Source: Sphaerochaeta sp. (GTDB lineage Bacteria > Spirochaetota > Spirochaetia > Sphaerochaetales > Sphaerochaetaceae). From it: a stretch of 57,120 nucleotides of DNA. The DNA lies in the NCBI GenBank assembly GCA_004294855.1, contig SHOI01000002.1, forward strand, positions 9,850-66,969, read 5' to 3'. Positions 26,519-36,823 of the stretch are shown piece by piece. The stretch's first letter is position 1; each line of letters starts with the position of its first letter. The notes below the pieces were generated by a model. It searched no databases and was not told the origin of the DNA. It was given only the letters and a program-made list of their open reading frames with translations. A program made the translations under genes and the position numbers.

Positions 26519-28661
26519 TCGGCTTCACATCCACGATGTTCAGCTGCAGCGTCTCATTTCCCATCCAGTAGTTTCGGGCAAGTCGAAAGAGGATGTCCAG
26601 CACACTGCCCCGGTCGAACACCTTTCCTACAAGCGGAGCGGCGAACCAATAGACCGCCGGCCAGCGGTAGTGACCGTATCCTATCGTCAACTTGACGTGG
26701 CGGTCCCCGCCTTGGCTGTTGTTCAGATAGCCGATCTCTTCGACGACCGCTCCCTGGATTTCAAATACGAGGGGTCGATTCCCTTCTCCGTACGGCTCGA
26801 AGAATTCTACCAACCGGATCAACTCGGGGTGCATCTCCTCTTCGCTGATCGTTGCATCGATGAAATACTCTTTCACTCGTTCCTCGGGACAATCGATCGT
26901 ATCCACGTATTCGTGGAGCGCCTTCATCAATTCTTCAAGCCGGTCCGATTCCATCGTGAATCCCGAGGCGTTTGCATGCCCGCCATAGTAGAGGAAATAG
27001 GAACCTTGCCGATCGAAATGCTCCAGAAAGTTTCGGGTATGGATCGTCGAGTCATTGGCGCGCATCGAACCCTTTATCCGTCCGCTACGGCTCGAGGAAA
27101 GCACCAGAGCGGGAGCATTATACGCTTTCACCAAGCGCGAAGCGAGGGAACTGGCGACGCCCATCTCGATCTGTTCATCCTGAAGGATGACCATCTTGGA
27201 GCCGGTCCGCTCAAAGCTCTCCTGAGCTTTTCCCCGGACGACGTTCCAGATCTCATCACTGAGGCGTTTGCGCTCCGTATTCATCGCAAGCACCTCGCTC
27301 GTCAGCCGTTCAATCTCGTTCGGGTCGGTGCTGAGCAGCATCTCCAAGGCGACCGCCGGAGTTCCCAGCCGGCCGGTGGAGTTGATCGGCGGGGCGATCC
27401 GCCAGGAGATCTCCGTCGATGAAATCCGTCTGTTCAAAAGCCCCAGGGAAGCAAGAAAGGGAACCAGGCTTGGCCGAGGAGCGGTGGACAGGACTTTGAG
27501 ACCCCGTCTTACCATCAGGAGGTTTTCATTTTTAAGCTCCATCAGGTCGGCGACCGTCCCGATGGCAACCAGATCCAAGAGCCGTTCATACTCGTCGTCC
27601 AATGCGGGGTGCTTCTTCAGCACATAGGCGATGAAAAGGGAGTAGAGCGTAGTAAGCTCATCCCTTCCCCCCTTGACGTAGCGAGCCGCCCGACTCAGCT
27701 GGGTCAGAGCGAAGAGGCCCCGGTTTCTTACCGCCGGAAGCACCTTTTCCAGCTCGTTTCGCAGATCAAGCAGGTGGATATCGACGCTTTTACCAAACGC
27801 TTTGCTCAATTGAGCGTGTTCAACGGCGGCATCCAGAACTAGAATCGGCACGTTGCAGGAGAGAAACGCGAGGGCTTTGCTCCGTTCGGTTTTCAGTACC
27901 CCGGGATTGATCTCCTCGATGATTCGATCGGTGACCAGCAGGTTGTTCACCTTCATCGCCTGGATGATCACTGTGTCGTTCCCCGGCTGGGCGTGGAGTA
28001 GAATGAGTTCTTGGCGATACAGATCCGTCCGGGCGAACCTCAGCGCCCAGATCGTTTTGGCGGCGACACCGACTCCGGCCAGATGGACGAAGGGATACTC
28101 CGATCCGCTCATCTTCGGATTGATGATCGCAAGAGCCGGGGGAAGCTCCTCCCCCTCGATGTGGTGATCGAGGACGATGACATCGATGCCGAGAGAGTTC
28201 GCCAGGACGATCTCCTCGATATTGCTGATTCCGCAGTCTACCGTGATCAGAAGGGTAACGCCATCGGATGCCGCCTGTTCGACGCCGCTTTGAAGCAGTC
28301 CATAGGGCTCATCCCCTGTTGGCAGTGAATAGGAAACATCAACGTTCAATCTTCTCAGCTCTTCAACAAGCAGGGCGGTTGCGGTAATTCCGTCGACATC
28401 CCGATCACCGAAGATTCTCACCTTCTCCTCTTCCTGCACTGCGTCAAGAATCCGATCTACCACATCCTCCATCTCGTCGAAGAGAAAGGGGTTGTGCAAA
28501 TAGGAAAGCTCCTGTTCCAGGAAATACTTCACATCATCCGCTTCGGTGATTCCACGGCGACTTAAGATCGTCGCCTGAAGGGTGCTGAATTGATATTCTT
28601 CCAGAAGGCGCTTTATCGCCTCACTTTCAACAGGTTCCTTCACCCACACTCTATCATCCAT
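26505..28661 (-). CDS. recJ: Single-stranded-DNA-specific exonuclease RecJ
   Basis: FGDRDVDGITATALL, VLDHHIEG, INSTGRLGTPAVALEML, GGHANASGFTM. Confidence 0.93.
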   Translation of the reverse strand: MDDRVWVKEPVESEAIKRLLEEYQFSTLQATILSRRGITEADDVKYFLEQELSYLHNPFLFDEMEDVVDRILDAVQEEEKVRIFGDRDVDGITATALLVEELRRLNVDVSYSLPTGDEPYGLLQSGVEQAASDGVTLLITVDCGISNIEEIVLANSLGIDVIVLDHHIEGEELPPALAIINPKMSGSEYPFVHLAGVGVAAKTIWALRFARTDLYRQELILLHAQPGNDTVIIQAMKVNNLLVTDRIIEEINPGVLKTERSKALAFLSCNVPILVLDAAVEHAQLSKAFGKSVDIHLLDLRNELEKVLPAVRNRGLFALTQLSRAARYVKGGRDELTTLYSLFIAYVLKKHPALDDEYERLLDLVAIGTVADLMELKNENLLMVRRGLKVLSTAPRPSLVPFLASLGLLNRRISSTEISWRIAPPINSTGRLGTPAVALEMLLSTDPNEIERLTSEVLAMNTERKRLSDEIWNVVRGKAQESFERTGSKMVILQDEQIEMGVASSLASRLVKAYNAPALVLSSSRSGRIKGSMRANDSTIHTRNFLEHFDRQGSYFLYYGGHANASGFTMESDRLEELMKALHEYVDTIDCPEERVKEYFIDATISEEEMHPELIRLVEFFEPYGEGNRPLVFEIQGAVVEEIGYLNNSQGGDRHVKLTIGYGHYRWPAVYWFAAPLVGKVFDRGSVLDILFRLARNYWMGNETLQLNIVDVKPTKAL

Positions 28662-28681
28662 CGTCATTTCCTCATCACGTG

Positions 28682-29407
28682 TTACAAAAGACCGCTCTGC
28701 AGCGTCTTCAGCGGTCCCTGGGCCAGCAGCTTGGCGTATGAAAGGGCATAGCCTTTGATTCTGGCGGTAGCCGTCTCGCTGAGCGGAACGTTCAGGCTTT
28801 CCCCATATTCGAGGGTAGAAGTCAGCTTCACATAGCGGCGAGCGCCCGGAGGCAACGAAAGATCGGCGCTTCCGCACTCCGAACAGCAGGGACTGAGCAG
28901 GTCGGTGGTGAACCGAAGCGTTTCATCATCACGGTATTTCCTGGAGCATACCGGACACGCTTCATAATCGGCATGCACCCCGAGAATCCGGGCAAGGCGC
29001 AGAACGAATTGGATCAGCACCCGATCGGCAACACCGCTCTGTAAGAGTCTCAAGCTCTGGCTTAACAGTTCATATTCGAGCTCGCTTTCCCCTCCATGGG
29101 TTTTCATGATCAATTCCGCCATAAAAAGTCCCCGATAGGTCAGCGTGATCTCCGAGCGCAGATGTTCGTTGCTCTCAATGATCGCCACATCTTTGAGCGT
29201 ATAGTGATCGCGAACCGGATTATAGTACAGATAGACGGTAGCGTTGGCAAAGACATTTGCTTTTGGCGCCCGCATCGATTTGGCCGATCCGTAGCTTATT
29301 GCTTCGATCAATCCGAAATCAACGCTCAACAACGTCAATCTTCGGTTCATCTGACTTTGTTTTTGGCTGTGCACCACGATTGCCCGGGAGGAAACATTGC
29401 GCTCCAT
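28682..29407 (-). CDS. recO: DNA repair protein RecO
   Basis: Conserved RecO-type architecture: OB-fold N-terminus and zinc cluster CPVCSRKYRDDE...CCSEC. Confidence 0.85.
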   Translation of the reverse strand: MERNVSSRAIVVHSQKQSQMNRRLTLLSVDFGLIEAISYGSAKSMRAPKANVFANATVYLYYNPVRDHYTLKDVAIIESNEHLRSEITLTYRGLFMAELIMKTHGGESELEYELLSQSLRLLQSGVADRVLIQFVLRLARILGVHADYEACPVCSRKYRDDETLRFTTDLLSPCCSECGSADLSLPPGARRYVKLTSTLEYGESLNVPLSETATARIKGYALSYAKLLAQGPLKTLQSGLL

Positions 29408-29482
29408 GTCATCAGGGTAAAGAGCGGGAAAGAAAAAATCAACCAGTTGGAAGATGGGCATTCATCTGGTATACTGCGAATC

Positions 29483-30721
29483 ATGAAACGATTGATTGGC
29501 GTAACAACACTCCTCCTGCTTTCTTTCGCTCTTTTTTCTCTCTCAGTAGTCCCGTTGGAGATTGAGCAGCCCTATGACAGCATCGAGTCGCTTTACTACG
29601 CAAACTTCGGTCCGTCGCTTGCCCAAAACCAAGAGGATTGGGTCGCCAAGACCCGCATCCAGCTCTTGACGGTAGGACCCGGGGAGGATCTCTATGCGTG
29701 GTTCGGCCACACCGCCTTGATCGTGACCCAAACCAACGGTCGAAAGATCATGTATGACTGGGGAATCTTCGATGACACGAAAGAAGGGTTCTATCGGGAC
29801 TTTGCCTTTGGAAAGATGTACTATCGAGTGAGCGTCAGTGATGCTCTCTGGCGGATCGAGGATTCGATCGCCGAAGGAAGAGATGTTCGGATCGTCGACC
29901 TGAACCTCGATCCAAGCGCTCAATTCGCATTGATCGATTTTCTGTACCATGAAATCGGCCCCACCGGGCGAACGTATCTGTATCATTTCTACGATGACAA
30001 CTGTGCGACCCGCGTCCGTGACATCCTGGACAAAGCAACCGGTGGACAATTCAAAGCATGGGCTAAAAGCCGGGAGGGCACATCACTGAGAAGTACCGCT
30101 CTTCCTTACATGGCTCATGATCCCCTTCTCGGACTCGGACTGAACCTCCTGCAAAGCTGGCGGATCGACAAACCGACGACGCTGTGGGATGAGATGTATC
30201 TCCCCGAGACACTCCATCAGGCGGTTCTCGATTTTACATTGGCTGACGGTCAGCATTTCGGCATAAACAATACGGTCTTGAATGAAGGCTCGCTTTCTCC
30301 TCCAAAACACGATTTCCTTACGATCGACGCCCTCTTTTTCGTCGGCCTGATCGCCTCGATGGTTCTGATCATCCTCGGCTTGTACCTTCCCCGCTTCACC
30401 TCGCTGCTCTATGGACTACTCTTTATCGCCCTTGCTCTGGTGGGTACCCTGCTCTTCGTGTTGATGGTTGGAACCAACATGAACGTGACCTATTGGAACT
30501 TGAACATCCTGTTCATCAACCCTCTTCTCTTCTGCGTCGCGTTCCGTCCCAAAAAACAGGGCAAGGTTCTCCTCTTCGGTCTCGGGTCGATGATCGTCCT
30601 GCTTGCGTTGGAGCTTTTAAACGCTCCGTTCCATCAGGATGCGACCCTTCTCATCGCGCTTCTGCTGCCGATCTATCTTTCACGGGCGGCCTTTCAGGGA
30701 AGAACCGAAATCAAACAGTAG
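29483..30721 (+). CDS. DUF4105 domain-containing membrane protein
   Basis: VGPGEDLYAWFGHTALIVTQTNGRKIMYDWGIFDD...FYDDNCATRVRDILDKATGG; C-terminal TM segments. Confidence 0.9.
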   Translation: MKRLIGVTTLLLLSFALFSLSVVPLEIEQPYDSIESLYYANFGPSLAQNQEDWVAKTRIQLLTVGPGEDLYAWFGHTALIVTQTNGRKIMYDWGIFDDTKEGFYRDFAFGKMYYRVSVSDALWRIEDSIAEGRDVRIVDLNLDPSAQFALIDFLYHEIGPTGRTYLYHFYDDNCATRVRDILDKATGGQFKAWAKSREGTSLRSTALPYMAHDPLLGLGLNLLQSWRIDKPTTLWDEMYLPETLHQAVLDFTLADGQHFGINNTVLNEGSLSPPKHDFLTIDALFFVGLIASMVLIILGLYLPRFTSLLYGLLFIALALVGTLLFVLMVGTNMNVTYWNLNILFINPLLFCVAFRPKKQGKVLLFGLGSMIVLLALELLNAPFHQDATLLIALLLPIYLSRAAFQGRTEIKQ

Positions 30722-31240
30722 AAGATCTTCGAGATCGAGACGTCTTGCGGCCAAGCGTGCCGGAAATCCCCCCTTCTGCGCATTAAAAAATTCAGCGCGT
30801 TCCTGATAGTGGGCCGAAGTCTTTGTCAACTCCATCTCTATCAGATACATCCGGTCAAAGTACGGTGACCAGGCGCGGTATGATGCATGTTCGACCGCCT
30901 TTCGTTGAAGAAGGGCAAGCTCATCGTCGAGGGTTTTGTAAAGAACGCTTGCTTCATCTACGGAAGCAGCTGCATCCCATCGACCGATCACTTCTTCCAC
31001 TCTGTCGGTATCCACTTGATTATCAATGATGCGAACGAGCGCCTTGGCATAGCCGAGGCGCTGTTCGATCAGTGAATAGCACGCTTCTTTAGCCGCTTCC
31101 GCTTCCCACAGATAGCGATGAAGGCGCCGGACGTTGTTGTGGTCGGTAACAACGACGGCAAAAATCAGAAGAAGAAGGATGACGACCGTTGAGACGATGA
31201 GGGATTTCAGATCGGGAAAAAATCTTTTAGCCTTTGACAA
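30680..31240 (-). CDS. LemA-like membrane-anchored helical protein
   Basis: N-terminal TM; ...MELTKTSAHYQERAEFFNAQKGGFPARLAARR resembles the LemA C-terminal helix; probable TTG start overlapping arcC. Confidence 0.5.
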   Translation of the reverse strand: MSKAKRFFPDLKSLIVSTVVILLLLIFAVVVTDHNNVRRLHRYLWEAEAAKEACYSLIEQRLGYAKALVRIIDNQVDTDRVEEVIGRWDAAASVDEASVLYKTLDDELALLQRKAVEHASYRAWSPYFDRMYLIEMELTKTSAHYQERAEFFNAQKGGFPARLAARRLDLEDLLLFDFGSSLKGRP

Positions 31241-32174
31241 TCTTCGTCCCTTTGTCCCGATAGAGCGCTCCGTGGATGTTTGCCGGGTCGGTGATCAAGC
31301 CCGTGTTGTTCGTAACTTCGACGAAATCAACGATTGCCTCGACTTTCGGAAGCATCGATCCGGGGGCGAAGTGTCCTTCTTTGATATACTGTTTCGCCTC
31401 GGTGGAGGTTATCAGGTCCAAGCTCTTTTGCGTGGGCTTGCCCCAGTTGAGAAACACTTTTTCCACCGCCGTGGAGATGACAAACAGATCGGCGTTCAGT
31501 TCCTTGGCCAGCAGGGCTGCTGCAAGATCCTTGTCGATGACCGCTTCCTTCCCTCGGAGCATTCCGTCTTCATCCCTGATCACCGGAATCCCCCCCCCCC
31601 CCGCAGCGATGACGATCGAGCCGTTTTCCAAAAGGGAACGGATCGAATCCAGCTCGACGATCCGTTTGGGCTTGGGCGAAGGAACCACCCGGCGATAGCC
31701 GCGTCCGGCATCTTCGACTACGTTCCATCCATCCTTGGTTTTCCGCTCTTCAGCCTCCTTCCGGGTCAGGAAAGAACCGATCGGTTTGGTGGGATTGTAA
31801 AAAGACGGATCATTCGCATCGACCTCGACCTGCGTTACCACCGTCACGACCGGACGGGTCACTCCGATCTCGGCAAGCTCATTGTGCAGAGCCATTTGAA
31901 GCTGATAGCCGATCGCTCCCTGCGTGTCCGCCACGCAGCTGTCAAGCGGCACCTGGTGCAGAACATCTTTGGCGATATCGCTTCGAAGCAGGACGTATCC
32001 GACTTGGGGACCGTTGCCGTGTGCGATGAGCACCCGGTGACCGGCTTGGACCAGACGGGCGATGTGGCCGGCGGTTTTACGGGCCGCTTCATATTGGCTT
32101 TGAACCGTAACGTGCTTTGGGTCCTCGATCAGCGAGTTTCCCCCGATGGCGATGACGATGAGTTTGCTTTCCAT
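31227..32174 (-). CDS. arcC: Carbamate kinase
   Basis: VIAIGGNSL, LIAHGNGPQVGYVLLRSDIA, AAGGGGIPVIRDEDG, IDKDLAAALLA. Confidence 0.96.
   Translation of the reverse strand: MESKLIVIAIGGNSLIEDPKHVTVQSQYEAARKTAGHIARLVQAGHRVLIAHGNGPQVGYVLLRSDIAKDVLHQVPLDSCVADTQGAIGYQLQMALHNELAEIGVTRPVVTVVTQVEVDANDPSFYNPTKPIGSFLTRKEAEERKTKDGWNVVEDAGRGYRRVVPSPKPKRIVELDSIRSLLENGSIVIAAGGGGIPVIRDEDGMLRGKEAVIDKDLAAALLAKELNADLFVISTAVEKVFLNWGKPTQKSLDLITSTEAKQYIKEGHFAPGSMLPKVEAIVDFVEVTNNTGLITDPANIHGALYRDKGTKIVKG
31590..31602. repeat. Mononucleotide C13 (G13 on coding strand) in arcC
   Basis: Direct count of ggaat-CCCCCCCCCCCCC-gcagc. Confidence 0.95.
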
Positions 32175-32282
32175 GGTTGTTTCCTTATGTGCAGGTATTC
32201 TATCACAAGATACCCCTTCATGGGGATGTGTATTTGACCATTACCATAACTTTGTATAGACTCAGCGCAAGTGAGGAACGCA

Positions 32283-32909
32283 ATGGAAACGTGGACAAAG
32301 AAGGATCTTTTCTTGTTTTCCCTGTATATCACGGGAATGGTGCTGGTAAATACGGTCGGCAGCAAAATAATCAGCCTTTTCGGTGTCCGGGTTTCCGTCG
32401 GAATTTTTTTCATGCCGGTGCTCTTTCTGATCACCGACATCGTCGGAGAAGTGCGCGGACGGAAGCAGGTTACACATTTCGTCCGCTTCAGCACGATCAT
32501 GCTTGCGCTCATGCTTGTTGTCACGGCGATCTTCGTTTCGGTAAAGCCCCACCCAACCTGGGATTTACAGCAACCATACCAACAGGTTTTTGGAATGAGT
32601 ATGAGAATGAGTCTGGCAAGCCTGATCAGTTTCGGAATCGGCCAGTATGTCGACGTTGTGATTTTTATGACCCTTAAGGAGCTTACAAAGAGCAAGATGC
32701 TTTGGCTGAGAAACAACGTCGGGACGATAACCAGCCAGTTCATCGATACGGTAATCTTCATGTTTATCGCCTTTTACAAGCTTACTCCCACCTTCACGGT
32801 AAGCTATCTCTTTTCCCTTATCATCCCCTACTGGCTCTTCAAGGTGGTTTTCGCCCTCATTGATACCCCGTTCTGCTACCTTGGCGTGAAGTGGCTGTCC
32901 AAGGAGTAG
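32283..32909 (+). CDS. VUT family / queuosine precursor transporter (YhhQ-like)
   Basis: METWTKKDLFLFSLYITGMVLVNTVGSKII, FLITDIVGEVRGRKQ, YWLFKVVFALIDTPFCYLGV. Confidence 0.9.
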   Translation: METWTKKDLFLFSLYITGMVLVNTVGSKIISLFGVRVSVGIFFMPVLFLITDIVGEVRGRKQVTHFVRFSTIMLALMLVVTAIFVSVKPHPTWDLQQPYQQVFGMSMRMSLASLISFGIGQYVDVVIFMTLKELTKSKMLWLRNNVGTITSQFIDTVIFMFIAFYKLTPTFTVSYLFSLIIPYWLFKVVFALIDTPFCYLGVKWLSKE

Positions 32910-32993
32910 CCGTGCCTTTCCTTTACAGGAAAGTTTGAGTACCTTTGATGCAGGCGGGCAACTCGGTTCGCCGCATGATCATTTGGAGGCGCC

Positions 32994-35462
32994 ATGAGCG
33001 AACAGGAACTGATGCCGATCGAGCAACTGCTTCCCAACAACTTGTTTATTCTACCGGTAAGCGGAAACCCCGTGTTTCCCGGCTTGTTCACGCCGTTGAT
33101 GATTACCGATAAAAGCGATGTCGAAATCGTCAACCAGGCGGTAAAGCATGGTGGATTTTTAGGGTTGCTGTTAGTCAAAGAGGACGTTGAAACGGAAACG
33201 GTCGGAGCGGAAGATCTCTATACGGTGGGAACGGTATCCAAGATTGTTAAAAAAATCAAACTCCCCGATGGGGGAATGAGCATATTCATCTCGACCCTCA
33301 AACGATTTGAGATCAAGCAGTTTTATCCCGGCGGCAAATACATCATCGCCGAAGTCACCTATCTCGAAGATATCGAAGACGACCGCGAGGAGCTCAGAGC
33401 ATGGACGCGCCTGTTGCTCAACGAGATGAAGAGCCTGACGAAGAACAACCAGCTCATCAGCGAAGAGATGCGGTTGAACATGGTCAACATCGATCATCCG
33501 GGCAAACTTGCCGACTTCATTGCATCGATTCTCAATGTCGACCGCACCGATCAGCAGGATATTCTTGAAACGCTCGTAGTGCGGAGCCGCATCGAAAAAG
33601 TGCTGGTCTTTATCAAAAACGAACAAAATATCGCCCAGGTCCAGGCGAAGATCCAGGCTCGGGTAAACAAGAAGCTTGAAAAGAACCAGCGCGATTACTT
33701 TCTCCGTGAGGAGCTCAAGTCGATTCAGCAGGAGCTTGGTCTTACCACCAACCCCAAAGCCGAATTGATCGAACGGCTTACTAAAAAGTTCAAATCGCTC
33801 CCGTTGAACGAAGAAGCCCGGGAAACGGTGGAACGGGAGTTGAGTCGCCTTGAGATGATGGAGAGCACCTCCCCGGAGTATTCACTCACCCGCACCTACC
33901 TCGAGATCATCAGCGACCTGCCTTGGAAAGATCCCAAACCGGAGACCTTTTCAATCGACAGCGCCCGAAGGATCTTGGAAAAGGACCACTACGGGATGAA
34001 GGATGTCAAAGACCGAATACTCGAGTTTCTTGCGGTTCGAAAGAAGAAACAGGACACCAAAGGCTCGATCATCTGTCTGGTCGGTCCGCCGGGAGTCGGA
34101 AAAACGAGCGTCGGAGTTTCAATCGCCCGGGCGCTGAAGAAAGAGTATTTCCGGTTCTCCGTCGGAGGGATGAACGACGAGAGCGAGATCAAGGGCCACC
34201 GCCGGACGTATATCGGTGCGATGCCCGGGAAGATCGTGCAGGGCCTGAGGATCACCAAGAGCAAGAATCCGGTGTTCCTGATCGATGAAATCGACAAGAT
34301 GGGCATCTCCTACCAGGGAGATCCTGCAAGCGCTCTTCTGGAAGTGCTCGACCCCGAGCAGAACAGCGCCTTCAGGGACACCTACCTGGATATTCCCTTT
34401 GATGTAAGCCAGGTGCTCTTCATCGTCACCGCGAACACCCTCGAAACGATTCCCCGCCCCCTTCTGGATCGGATGGAGGTGATCCGCCTCAGCGGCTACA
34501 CCAGCGATGAGAAGCTCGCGATCGGCCGGAAATACCTCGTTCCCAAGTCGTTGGAAAAACACGGCCTGAACAAGCAGGAGATCAAATACACATCCCCGAT
34601 CCTCCGAAAAATCGCCGATGAGTACGCTCGGGAAGCGGGGGTGAGAAACTTCGAGAAATCCCTTGATAAGATCAATCGGAAAGTAGCCCTGAAACTGGTG
34701 GAGCAACCCGATCTGGACACTCCGGTCGTGATCAGACAGGAGGATCTTGTCGAATACCTTGGGCAGCCGGTTTTTGTCGAAGACGAGATCCTCAAAGCGG
34801 ACAAGATAGGAATGGCGCTCGGTCTGGCATGGACGAGCATGGGTGGAGACACGTTGATCATCGAAGCGCAGAACACTCCCGGAAAAGGTGAAGTGAAACT
34901 CACCGGTCAGCTCGGGGACGTGATGCAGGAATCGGTTTCCATCGCCCACACGTACATCAAAGCCCATGCCGATCGATTCCGGATCGATCCCCTCTGGTTC
35001 GACCACAACAACGTCCACCTCCACGTGCCCGAAGGGGCGACCCCCAAGGATGGACCGTCGGCGGGAATCACGATGACCGTAGCACTGTACTCGTTGATCA
35101 CCAACCAAGTGATGGCTCCGAATCTGGCGATGACCGGCGAGCTCACCCTGAAAGGGAAAGTCATGCCGATCGGGGGATTGAAAGAGAAGATTCTGGCCGC
35201 CAAGCGGAACAAGATCAAGGAGATCATCATTCCGCAATTCAACAAGCGGGATCTGGATGAGCTGGAAGATGAGGTGAAGAAAGGGGTGGTGTTCCACAGC
35301 GTCGCCACGATCGAAGAGGTCCTCCGCCTTGCCTTCCCCGAGGATGCAAAGCGAAAGCTCAAACCGTTCCATCCTTCCCAAGAGACTTCTCAATCCCAAG
35401 CCAAGGAGGTCGTCTCAATCGCCGAAGCTGTAGCCAGAGCGGTGAAGGAAGCCCTCTCTTGA
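32994..35462 (+). CDS. lon: ATP-dependent Lon protease
   Basis: GPPGVGKTSVGVSIARAL, FLIDEIDKMG, PKDGPSAGITMTVALYSL; LTLKGKVMPIGGLKEKILAAKR. Confidence 0.98.
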   Translation: MSEQELMPIEQLLPNNLFILPVSGNPVFPGLFTPLMITDKSDVEIVNQAVKHGGFLGLLLVKEDVETETVGAEDLYTVGTVSKIVKKIKLPDGGMSIFISTLKRFEIKQFYPGGKYIIAEVTYLEDIEDDREELRAWTRLLLNEMKSLTKNNQLISEEMRLNMVNIDHPGKLADFIASILNVDRTDQQDILETLVVRSRIEKVLVFIKNEQNIAQVQAKIQARVNKKLEKNQRDYFLREELKSIQQELGLTTNPKAELIERLTKKFKSLPLNEEARETVERELSRLEMMESTSPEYSLTRTYLEIISDLPWKDPKPETFSIDSARRILEKDHYGMKDVKDRILEFLAVRKKKQDTKGSIICLVGPPGVGKTSVGVSIARALKKEYFRFSVGGMNDESEIKGHRRTYIGAMPGKIVQGLRITKSKNPVFLIDEIDKMGISYQGDPASALLEVLDPEQNSAFRDTYLDIPFDVSQVLFIVTANTLETIPRPLLDRMEVIRLSGYTSDEKLAIGRKYLVPKSLEKHGLNKQEIKYTSPILRKIADEYAREAGVRNFEKSLDKINRKVALKLVEQPDLDTPVVIRQEDLVEYLGQPVFVEDEILKADKIGMALGLAWTSMGGDTLIIEAQNTPGKGEVKLTGQLGDVMQESVSIAHTYIKAHADRFRIDPLWFDHNNVHLHVPEGATPKDGPSAGITMTVALYSLITNQVMAPNLAMTGELTLKGKVMPIGGLKEKILAAKRNKIKEIIIPQFNKRDLDELEDEVKKGVVFHSVATIEEVLRLAFPEDAKRKLKPFHPSQETSQSQAKEVVSIAEAVARAVKEALS

Positions 35463-36721
35463 GCGTCGAACTTCTGAGCCCGGCCGGGAATCTCGAAAAG
35501 CTGCGCCTTGCCTTGGAGTATGGAGCCGATGCGGCGTATCTGGGTTTTTCTCCCTTTTCACTGAGAACCAACGCCGGCAACTTCACCGACGCTGACCTTG
35601 ACGAGGTCAGCGCCCTGAAGGAAAGAACGGGGAAAAAGCTGTACTGCACGGTGAACATGCTGTTTGACCAAAATCGGTTGGCATTGTTGGAAGACCAGCT
35701 GCCAAAGATGAAAGCGTGGCCGTTCGACGGGTTCATCATCAGCGACATGGGGATCGTTTCCCTGCTCCGCAAGCATCTTGGTGAAGATGTTGAACTGCAT
35801 CTTTCCACGCAGGCTTCCTGTACCAACAGTGAAAGCGCCAGGTTCTACCGCCAAGCGGGATTCAAGCGGATCATTCTTGGGCGGGAAGCGACCCTCGATG
35901 ACATCAAGGCGATCAAGGATAAAAACCCCGACTTGGAGGTGGAGGTCTTTGTTCATGGGGCGATGTGCATGGCGTACAGCGGCCGTTGCCTGCTCAGCGC
36001 CCATCTGGCCGGTCGAAGCGGTAATCACGGGGATTGCTCCCATTCCTGTCGATGGAACTACCGCATTGCGCTGGAGGAAAAAGAACGGGAAGGAATATAC
36101 TATCCGATCGAAGAATATGAGGATTACACGACGATTCTCTCCTCCAAGGACCTGTGCATGATCGATCATCTCGATGAGCTCATCGAAGCGGGGGTCTCCT
36201 CCCTGAAGATCGAAGGGCGGATGAAGAGTTCCTACTACGTCGCCGTGGTAACCCGGGCATACCGGAAAGCTCTGGACAAGGATCCCCACTGGAAAGATTA
36301 CCGGGAAGATCTCATCGATGTTTCGCACCGCGAATACTCAACCGGTTTTTTCTTCGGATCCGGTCCGATCGATCCGACAAAAGGATCGATGATTACCAAA
36401 AAAGACTATCAACAACGCACTCTGTTCTGTGGATTCATTCGTGAACAAAAAGCGGACAACCTCTACCGCTTGGAGCTGAAGAACTCAATCCGAACGGAGC
36501 ACATCCTTGAGATCATCGCCCCCGATCTTCCCAACTTCGCCTTGGATGATTTCATCCTGTTCGACGAAGAAATGAAGAAGATTCCCCAAGGGGATCACAA
36601 CAAACCGTGCTACCTTAGGACCGATGTTGCACTGAGCGACGGGTACATTATTCGTCGATCGCTGGAGGTGAAGCCGGAAACTCCAAGAAAAACGATGGGA
36701 TTTGACGGAAAATCCTCTTAA
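35459..36721 (+). CDS. Peptidase U32 family (tRNA hydroxylation-type)
   Basis: ELLSPAGNLEKLRLALEYGADAAYLG, VFVHGAMCMAYSGRCLLSAHLAGRSGNHGDCSHSCRW; TTG start overlapping the lon stop. Confidence 0.93.
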   Translation: MSVELLSPAGNLEKLRLALEYGADAAYLGFSPFSLRTNAGNFTDADLDEVSALKERTGKKLYCTVNMLFDQNRLALLEDQLPKMKAWPFDGFIISDMGIVSLLRKHLGEDVELHLSTQASCTNSESARFYRQAGFKRIILGREATLDDIKAIKDKNPDLEVEVFVHGAMCMAYSGRCLLSAHLAGRSGNHGDCSHSCRWNYRIALEEKEREGIYYPIEEYEDYTTILSSKDLCMIDHLDELIEAGVSSLKIEGRMKSSYYVAVVTRAYRKALDKDPHWKDYREDLIDVSHREYSTGFFFGSGPIDPTKGSMITKKDYQQRTLFCGFIREQKADNLYRLELKNSIRTEHILEIIAPDLPNFALDDFILFDEEMKKIPQGDHNKPCYLRTDVALSDGYIIRRSLEVKPETPRKTMGFDGKSS

Positions 36722-36823
36722 AAACAAGCAAATCCCGCATATTTTAACGTTATTCGTATGTTTTGTGTTTGCGTTGGCATTAAATCGTGGTAAAATAACG
36801 CAACATAGCAAAAGGAGTTTTCT

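Noticed and set aside
34119-35399. 426-aa minus-strand ORF
   Set aside because: Antisense shadow of lon.
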